DNA of 10,752 bases from Verrucomicrobiota bacterium (lineage in GTDB: Bacteria > Verrucomicrobiota > Verrucomicrobiia > Chthoniobacterales > UBA10450). Below the pieces are notes generated by a model. That model saw only the letters and a program-made list of their open reading frames with translations, was not told the origin of the DNA and made no database searches. Position numbers and translations under genes: made by a program. Positions 6,404 to 10,752 of the stretch are shown in pieces (positions within the stretch are counted from its first letter, which is position 1; the number at the start of each line of letters is the position of its first letter). The stretch lies in the NCBI GenBank assembly GCA_003218785.1, contig QHOM01000205.1, positions 1 through 10,752 on the forward strand, read 5' to 3'.

Positions 6404-7128
6404 TGCGGTGAGCGTAAGGCCGTGCCTATCAACTCGCGCGCGCCGCGCTTGAGTTCTTCGGCGTTGACATAGCCGAGCTTCAATTTGATGTGCTCAGAAT
6501 GGCTCTCCACAGTTTTGCGACTGATACCAAGCTCTTTCGCGATGTGGCCGACGCCTTGTTCCGCGGCAATCAGGGAAAATACTGCCAACTCGCGATCGCC
6601 CAAGAGGTCCAGCCCCTGGGGAAAGTGCCCCCGATTACGGGCAAACTTCTGGACGGCCATCGCATTGATTGCCGGACTAACATAGATTCCACCCGCGGCG
6701 ACAGTTTCAAGTGCGCGCAACAGTTCCTCCGCTGATCCATTTTTCATCCAGTAACCGGCCGCGCCAGCTTGTAGGGCGCGCTCCGCATAAATCCGTTCGG
6801 ATTGCCGGGACACAATCAAGACACGAATTCGCGGAAACTCGGTGGCGAGATCTTTGATCCAGCGAATGCCGTCACGATCTTCCAGGAATGGCTCGATTAG
6901 CAGAACGTCCGGCTGATGTTTTCGGATCAGTTCGCCCGCGTCATAGAAACCATGTGCGCCGCCGCAAACGCGATATCTCTTATCGCGTCCGACGATGGTG
7001 GCCATCCCCTGTTCGCTAACACAAGTGTCTCCAACGACCACGACCCGGCATGGTTCTGTGCCCGCCCGAGCTGTCGCGCGTGATTTCACGTCAGGCCGAG
7101 CCTGACAAATTAACCCTGACCGCTGCAA
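6391..7128 (-). CDS. NarL/FixJ-family response regulator with atypical receiver domain
   Basis: This 245-residue cytoplasmic transcription regulator has an N-terminal receiver-like domain (about 26-145) and a C-terminal LuxR-type helix-turn-helix (about 174-235). The latter shows LGDRELAVFSLIAAEQ followed by HIAKELGISRKTVESH and LKLGY. In the receiver domain the phospho-acceptor position is Glu78 (LLIEPF, normally LLD), and the first of the two acidic metal-binding residues is Gly33 (VVGD, normally DD). Ser107 and Lys129 of the switch are kept. Phosphate-dependent control is thus doubtful, and Glu may mimic the phosphorylated state. The open frame starts at TTG 7128. GTG 7089 is an alternative, and neither has a convincing Shine-Dalgarno. 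No histidine kinase is nearby. A truncated paralogue is at 4599-4784. The cupredoxin gene downstream on the same strand is the obvious candidate target. Confidence 0.86.
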   Translation of the reverse strand: MQRSGLICQARPDVKSRATARAGTEPCRVVVVGDTCVSEQGMATIVGRDKRYRVCGGAHGFYDAGELIRKHQPDVLLIEPFLEDRDGIRWIKDLATEFPRIRVLIVSRQSERIYAERALQAGAAGYWMKNGSAEELLRALETVAAGGIYVSPAINAMAVQKFARNRGHFPQGLDLLGDRELAVFSLIAAEQGVGHIAKELGISRKTVESHSEHIKLKLGYVNAEELKRGARELIGTALRSPQSPS

Positions 7129-7180
7129 GCATTTAATTGCGCTTTCTACAAAAATACTTCTACTGCAACGCTAGGATCCA

Positions 7181-7279
7181 GTAGGGGCGATTAGGTAAAT
7201 GGAGCCGACGGAGTCGAGCGACATGGACGGGAAGCCCGAAGTGACGAATGAGTTGGGCCGAACGAGTCAACCGCCCTAC
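7181..7279. repeat. 99-bp element bounded by GTAGGGGC-type inverted repeats
   Basis: The left end GTAGGGGCGATTA (7181-7193) pairs imperfectly with the right end GTCAACCGCCCTAC (7266-7279), with one indel and about two mismatches. Inside is the small hairpin CGGG-AAG-CCCG (7228-7238). Its left end is identical over 12 bases to the element at 3235. It sits between the divergently transcribed regulator and vapBC. Apart from this element and the vapBC promoter region, I see nothing else in 7129-7435. Confidence 0.6.
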
Positions 7280-7435
7280 CTGCAACTGGAAAATTTCCGT
7301 TGAAGAGGTAACTTCGCCACGGCAGCGTAACCGGTCCAAGCCGGACAGGCATTATCTCCCGTCAATAGACGCTGCAACGCACACCGGGATAGCATCGATT
7401 CATATCGACTAAAAAGAATGATGGATTCCATTTCT

Positions 7436-7465
7436 ATAAAATCGGAATACTTATTTCCGTTTTAT
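7436..7465. promoter_or_regulatory. Candidate vapBC operator
   Basis: The left arm ATAAAA-T-CGGAA (7436-7447) and right arm TTCCG-TTTTAT (7455-7465) are complementary over 11 bp apart from one bulged T, with a 7-base centre. It ends 5 bp before the predicted -35 box. That is a typical position for a site where a VapB-VapC complex represses its own operon. Just upstream, ATGGATTCCAT (7421-7431) is a second small palindrome, and GGATTCC recurs at 7477-7483 inside the promoter spacer. Confidence 0.55.
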
Positions 7466-7469
7466 CACA

Positions 7470-7498
7470 TTGACAAGGATTCCAATCTTAGCGAAAAT
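7470..7498 (+). promoter_or_regulatory. Predicted sigma70-type promoter of vapBC
   Basis: A perfect -35 hexamer TTGACA (7470-7475) is followed by a 17-base spacer and a -10-like GAAAAT (7493-7498, 4 of 6 matches to TATAAT). Transcription would begin about 6-7 bases downstream, at or next to the vapB ATG (7505), so the message may be leaderless. No Shine-Dalgarno precedes the ATG, which agrees with this. Confidence 0.55.
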
Positions 7499-7504
7499 GT
7501 CTGC

Positions 7505-7762
7505 ATGAAAACGACGGTGAATATTCCCGATAAAACGCTGCGCGATGCGATGCGGCACACCAAAGCCAAGACCAAACGCGAGGCCATCGTTAAAGCGCTC
7601 GAAGAAATGAACCGCCGCCATAGTCAGGCAGAGTTAGTGAAATACTTCGGCAAATTCGAGTCACTGATGACCAACGAGGAGATCGAGGCGATGGAAGAGG
7701 AGGATTGGAAGAGCTGGACCAAAGCATCGAAGACCATTCGTTTTCCTAGAAAAGGGAAATGA
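7505..7762 (+). CDS. vapB: Type II antitoxin, VapB family
   Basis: The 85-residue protein begins MKTTVNIPD, followed by AKTKREAIVKALEEMNRR (21-38). This is the ribbon-helix-helix pattern of VapB antitoxins of the TTVxIPDxLLxxA...TKxEAVxxAL type. The N-terminal domain should bind the operator as a dimer. The C-terminal tail (about 40-85, acidic around EEIEAMEEEDW and then basic) should wrap the toxin. The frame is open 29 codons further upstream (ATG 7418), but that stretch overlaps the operator and promoter and is unlike the family, so ATG 7505 is chosen. The stop overlaps by 4 bp an ATG of the toxin gene. Confidence 0.85.
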   Translation: MKTTVNIPDKTLRDAMRHTKAKTKREAIVKALEEMNRRHSQAELVKYFGKFESLMTNEEIEAMEEEDWKSWTKASKTIRFPRKGK

Positions 7763-7764
7763 AA

Positions 7765-8127
7765 ATGGTCGATAGCTCCTCTTGGGTTCATGCGCTTCGG
7801 CGGCATGGCGACGAAACCGCGCGCGAGCGCGTTCGCATTCTTGTCACTTCGGGCCAGGCAGTCTGGTGCGCAGCAGTTCGGCTCGAATTATGGGCCGGTG
7901 TCGGTGCGGATCCGGAGCGTCAAATGCTCAAAGACTTGGAGCAACGGATTCCCGAATTGGCTATCAACGATGGAATCTGGCAGAGCGCTTGCGAGCTGGC
8001 CGACCGCTGCCGCAAGGCAGGCAAACGCGCGCCAGCAAGCGACCTCCTCATTACAGCGTGCGCTCGTTATCACGACGTGGAACTGGAAGCCGCGGATGCG
8101 CACTTTGATTTTTTGAAGACGTTGTAA
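7765..8127 (+). CDS. vapC: VapC family PIN-domain ribonuclease toxin
   Basis: VapC toxins are Mg2+-dependent endoribonucleases of the PIN fold, usually cutting tRNA or rRNA, and are silenced by VapB. Numbered from ATG 7765, the 120-residue protein keeps the acidic active-site set: D3 (MVDSSSWV), E41 (VRLELWAG), D93 (PASDLLITACA) and D111 (DAHFDFL). All four are expected for activity. The first in-frame ATG is at 7759, overlapping the vapB stop. I prefer 7765 because AAGGGA at 7752-7757 is then 7 bases away, and MVDSS is the usual family start. The gene is intact and is cotranscribed with vapB. The target RNA cannot be predicted. Confidence 0.88.
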   Translation: MVDSSSWVHALRRHGDETARERVRILVTSGQAVWCAAVRLELWAGVGADPERQMLKDLEQRIPELAINDGIWQSACELADRCRKAGKRAPASDLLITACARYHDVELEAADAHFDFLKTL

Positions 8128-8184
8128 TCGCGCGCCAAGATCGACAAATCAACCACGGTTGTTCTACTTTCCAGATCACATCCG

Positions 8185-8895
8185 ATGAATAAAACCGCAC
8201 CCGCCACACTCAGTTGTCAGATCTGCAAAAAAACAAAGTCGCCGCATGAGGGCACGATCGCCGAACTAATCCGGCCGTCGCTGGTTGAGTTTATCAAGAA
8301 ACGCGTGCCCGAGTGGGACGATAAAGGTTTTGTCTGCTTCGATGATCTGGGCGAATTCCGCAAAAATTACGTGAAGGAAGTGTTGCAGGACGAGATCGGC
8401 GAACTTTCCGCACTCGATCAAGAAGTCATCGAAAGCTTGCAGGAGCACGAGATTCTCTCCAGCGACATCAGCAAACAATTCGAGAAGAAGCTCACTTTTG
8501 GCGAAAGATTGTCCGATCACATAGCGTCGTTTGGAGGTAGCTGGCGATTCATCATCCTCTTTGGCGCGGTGCTGTTCGGGTGGATTATCCTAAACGCTAT
8601 TATCCTGCTGAACCGCTCGTTCGATCCGTATCCATTCATTTTGCTGAACCTGATCCTCTCATGTCTCGCGGCGATTCAGGCGCCGATTATCATGATGAGT
8701 CAAAATCGCGCCGAGGCGCGCGATCGTTTGCGAGCCGAAAACGATTACAAAGTCAACTTGAAGGCCGAGCTCGAGATCCGGCACCTGCACGAAAAGATCG
8801 ATCACCTCTTGCGGAGGCAATACAATCGGCTTTTCGAAATTCAGCAGATCCAGATCGAGCTGCTCGAAGAAATCGGCCGCAAACGCGAAGGATAA
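8185..8895 (+). CDS. DUF1003 family membrane protein with N-terminal Cys motif
   Basis: The 236-residue protein belongs to DUF1003, inner-membrane proteins of unknown function. A CQICKK motif (C11, C14), with H21 and C51 further on, could bind a metal such as zinc. A soluble helical segment follows (about 55-115). Two transmembrane helices are visible (about 121-142, from RFIILFGAVLFGW, and 150-170, from PFILLNLILSCLAA). The family signature spans them: NRSFDPYPFILLN and then APIIMMSQNRAEARDRLRAENDY. The C-terminus (about 175-235) is strongly heptad-like (ELEIRHLHEKIDHLLR and then QIQIELLEEI) and is probably a cytoplasmic coiled coil. It starts 57 bp after vapC. Whether it shares that operon is unclear. 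No function can be given. Confidence 0.88.
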   Translation: MNKTAPATLSCQICKKTKSPHEGTIAELIRPSLVEFIKKRVPEWDDKGFVCFDDLGEFRKNYVKEVLQDEIGELSALDQEVIESLQEHEILSSDISKQFEKKLTFGERLSDHIASFGGSWRFIILFGAVLFGWIILNAIILLNRSFDPYPFILLNLILSCLAAIQAPIIMMSQNRAEARDRLRAENDYKVNLKAELEIRHLHEKIDHLLRRQYNRLFEIQQIQIELLEEIGRKREG

Positions 8896-9008
8896 GGCGG
8901 GCCCAACAAGAGCGCGCAAGAATATCAATGTGACGTAGCCCGTGATGGCCGGCAATCGGTGACAGAGGATTACGATTCTCCGCGGGAGCCGATTTCTCAT
9001 GGAATCCT

Positions 9009-10118
9009 GTGTCGCGGCGTGCTAAAGATCGGCATGCGAGCGTTGTTAAAGAAGACGAGCAGCTCTATCTCGTCAAAAAACCAGGAAACGGGGCGATAAG
9101 CCGATTTCGGCATCATAGGCCGAAAGATAAGCGAGCTGCGCACGCAATTGCTCCCGAAACATTTGATCCGGCCACCGGAACAATTGATTTCTCGGACAAC
9201 GAGCGTGGCGCGATAAACAAGCTCTTAAGCGCAAACGCGTACTACCGCGCACATCCGTGGCCGGAACCTTTCGACAAAACAACCCACCGACTGCAACTCG
9301 GTGATGGTCGTGATTTGTCCTGGATTGCAAACGAGAGCGTCCACCTCGTGGTCACGTCACCACCGTACTGGACACTGAAAAAATACGAGGACAATGAGCG
9401 GCAGCTCGGTGAGATCGAGGACTACAACACGTTTTTAGACGAGCTCGACAACGTGTGGCGGGAGTGTGCGCGCGCGCTCGCGCCCGGCGGCCGCATCTGC
9501 TGCGTCATCGGCGACGTTTGCATACCGAGACGGCAAGGCCGTCATCGTGTGATGCCGCTGCACGCCGACATTATGGTGCGAGCGCGGTCGATCGGGCTGG
9601 ATGTGTTGACTCCGATCCTCTGGTTCAAGATCGCCAACGGAGTGACTGAAGCGAAAGGCAATGGAGCCGGATTCTATGGGAAACCATATCAACCAGGCGC
9701 GATCATCAAGAACGATGTCGAATACATTCTATTGCTGCGAAAGGGCGGCGAATACCGGTCGCCTACTCCGATGCAAAAAGCTCTCTCGATGTTGACGAAG
9801 GAGGAAATGAAATCATGGCTGCGGTCAGCGTGGTTCGACATCAAAGGCGAATCGACGAGGCGCGGTCATCCTGCGCCATATCCGCAGAATCTCGCTGAGC
9901 GACTAATCAAGCTTTTCTCCTTTGCCGGTGACACGATTCTCGACCCATTTATCGGGACCGGGACGACAAATCTCGCTGCCGTTGCCACCGGACGAAATAG
10001 CATCGGGAATGAAATCGAACCGGCTTATCTGAAAATTGCGGAGCAGCGACTTCGTCTAGCAACCGCGATGCCGCGGACATTTGGCGCCAGTCATTCGACT
10101 CTCCGAGTCGAGCGATGA
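9009..10118 (+). CDS. Beta-class DNA methyltransferase (N4-cytosine or N6-adenine) of a type II restriction-modification system
   Basis: The 369-residue enzyme should transfer a methyl group from SAM to the exocyclic amine of a base in a specific DNA site. Motif IV is TSPPYW (116-121). The S-P-P-Y form is common in N4-cytosine enzymes. The SAM-binding motif I, DPFIGTGTT (312-320), follows late, after HPAPYP (287-292), and is followed by GNEIEPAYLKIAEQRL (333-348). The order IV then I identifies the beta class, and the region between (about 180-285) should hold the target-recognition domain. The N-terminal ~90 residues are poorly characterised and basic. The start is GTG 9009. There is an in-frame stop upstream at 8943 and no strong ribosome-binding site. 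The gene overlaps by 4 bp the next reading frame, a probable endonuclease. The recognition sequence is unknown. Confidence 0.9.
   Translation: MSRRAKDRHASVVKEDEQLYLVKKPGNGAISRFRHHRPKDKRAAHAIAPETFDPATGTIDFSDNERGAINKLLSANAYYRAHPWPEPFDKTTHRLQLGDGRDLSWIANESVHLVVTSPPYWTLKKYEDNERQLGEIEDYNTFLDELDNVWRECARALAPGGRICCVIGDVCIPRRQGRHRVMPLHADIMVRARSIGLDVLTPILWFKIANGVTEAKGNGAGFYGKPYQPGAIIKNDVEYILLLRKGGEYRSPTPMQKALSMLTKEEMKSWLRSAWFDIKGESTRRGHPAPYPQNLAERLIKLFSFAGDTILDPFIGTGTTNLAAVATGRNSIGNEIEPAYLKIAEQRLRLATAMPRTFGASHSTLRVER
10095..10111 (+). promoter_or_regulatory. Perfect hairpin directly before the endonuclease start
   Basis: TCGACTC (10095-10101) and GAGTCGA (10105-10111) are perfectly complementary around a 3-base centre. 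The hairpin ends 3 bases before ATG 10115 and covers the place where a ribosome-binding site would be. It lies inside the last codons of the methyltransferase. It could restrain independent translation of the endonuclease until ribosomes arrive from the methyltransferase. Confidence 0.45.
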
Positions 10119-10752
10119 GCGTCGAGAAGTACGCATTGCTGCGAACGTTCCGCGGTTTGTTTGAAGGCAAACCGTACCTGCATCGCAAATCGAATCTGGG
10201 CGATCTCGTGGCCTCGCACCTTTACGAAGATCTCGTCACCATGAATAAGTCCGTGAAACTCGTCGAGCGGGTCCAACATCACGAGCGCGTTGTGAACATG
10301 CGAAATGTGATGACGGGAAAACCGGCACGACGCGGAGACGGCACGTTTGGCGAACTGGTTCCTGCTGCTGTCGCAGTCACGGAGAAAGGAATGCTAGTCG
10401 CACGAGGGCCAGTGGCGACGATCGAGATCGGCGCCGAAACGAAAATTCTCGCGAAAGCAATGATCAAACAGATCGATCGCGTGATCAGTGATCTGATTAA
10501 TCAAGTCACTCAGTTCAAACGCGGAGGCGGAAATCCGATTTGCGTCGCCTTCATCGGAATTAACTTTGCTGAGCAATACGTTTCCTTCGAAGGACGGAAG
10601 CGTTGGCCGACTGACGGCAAGAAATACAAGCATCCGGTTCAGGAAGCCGCTCAAGCCGAGCAACGCCTCAACGAGAAAGCTCGTTCTACGTTCGACGAAT
10701 TTCAGATTCTTCGTTTCCGCGCCACTAACGCCAAGCCGTTTCCGTTCGAATG
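10115..10752 (+). CDS. Probable type II restriction endonuclease (partial, runs off the window)
   Basis: The frame opens at ATG 10115, overlapping the methyltransferase stop (ATGA), and stays open for 212 codons to the window end. I do not recognise a named family with certainty. Visible segments are KPYLHRKSNLGDLVASHLYEDL (20-41, in part), a charged loop RRGDGTFGEL (72-81), ATIEIGAETKILAKAMIKQ (101-119), NPICVAFIGIN (140-150), TDGKKYKHPVQEA (166-178) and FDEFQILRFRATN (193-205). The E108-T-K110 on a predicted strand, preceded by acidic D75 or E80, could be the (D/E)xK part of a PD-(D/E)xK nuclease core. Position and overlap with the methyltransferase make a restriction enzyme the best guess. 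The C-terminus lies outside the window. Confidence 0.6.
   Translation, partial: MSVEKYALLRTFRGLFEGKPYLHRKSNLGDLVASHLYEDLVTMNKSVKLVERVQHHERVVNMRNVMTGKPARRGDGTFGELVPAAVAVTEKGMLVARGPVATIEIGAETKILAKAMIKQIDRVISDLINQVTQFKRGGGNPICVAFIGINFAEQYVSFEGRKRWPTDGKKYKHPVQEAAQAEQRLNEKARSTFDEFQILRFRATNAKPFPFE

Noticed and set aside
7418..7504. Earlier ATG giving a vapB with 29 extra residues
   Set aside because: The extension covers the operator-like repeat and the promoter and is unlike VapB N-termini. MKTTVNIPD at 7505 is the normal start.
8999..9025. Eight-residue leader frame (ATG to TAA) overlapping the methyltransferase start, with GGGAG upstream
   Set aside because: Such a short frame arises easily by chance, and nothing shows that it is translated or controls the methyltransferase.
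1..10752. tRNA, rRNA, CRISPR arrays, insertion sequences with transposase, or integrases
   Set aside because: None was seen on either strand. Repeats are short palindromes without regular spacing, and no transposase or integrase motif is present.

Overview
This window most likely comes from a free-living soil or freshwater bacterium, possibly of the Verrucomicrobiota (Chthoniobacterales-like). That assignment is an inference. It rests on moderately high GC, a formylglycine-type sulfatase, secreted cupredoxin and ScyD/ScyE-type proteins, and short palindromic elements beginning GTAGGGGC between genes. No rRNA, tRNA or CRISPR array is visible.

Layout. (1) Bases 1-1576, plus strand, is a molybdenum-cofactor locus: the decayed 3' end of a formate-dehydrogenase-type molybdopterin oxidoreductase, an intact MOSC-domain gene, and mobA overlapping it by 4 bp. 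(2) Bases 1692-3234, plus strand, hold a Nudix hydrolase and a LOG-family (lysine decarboxylase-like) protein. A 67-bp palindromic repeat lies between them. (3) Bases 3261-5076, minus strand, form a gene graveyard: a sulfatase with a frameshift and a lost C-terminus, an internal fragment of a NarL-type response regulator, and the C-terminal tail of a ScyD/ScyE-type beta-propeller protein. (4) Bases 5113-7128, minus strand, hold an intact exported two-domain cupredoxin and an intact LuxR/NarL-type regulator whose phospho-acceptor Asp is replaced by Glu. The regulator is the full-length paralogue of the fragment in the graveyard. (5) Bases 7181-7279 hold another GTAGGGGC-type repeat. (6) Bases 7436-10752, plus strand, look like a small defence or accessory module: a vapBC toxin-antitoxin pair with a recognisable promoter and operator-like inverted repeat, a DUF1003 membrane protein, and a beta-class DNA methyltransferase overlapping by 4 bp a probable restriction endonuclease that runs off the window.

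How the parts relate. The MOSC protein and MobA both serve Mo-enzymes, and the oxidoreductase beside them is broken, so they presumably serve enzymes elsewhere. The sulfatase and cupredoxin genes share an almost identical ~33-bp leader just upstream of their starts, and each lies downstream of a copy of the same regulator. This points to a duplicated regulator-plus-secreted-protein arrangement of which one copy has decayed. The least well-described items are this shared leader, the palindromic repeat family that sits at gene ends and inside one ORF extension, and the probable endonuclease with a perfect hairpin immediately before its start codon.
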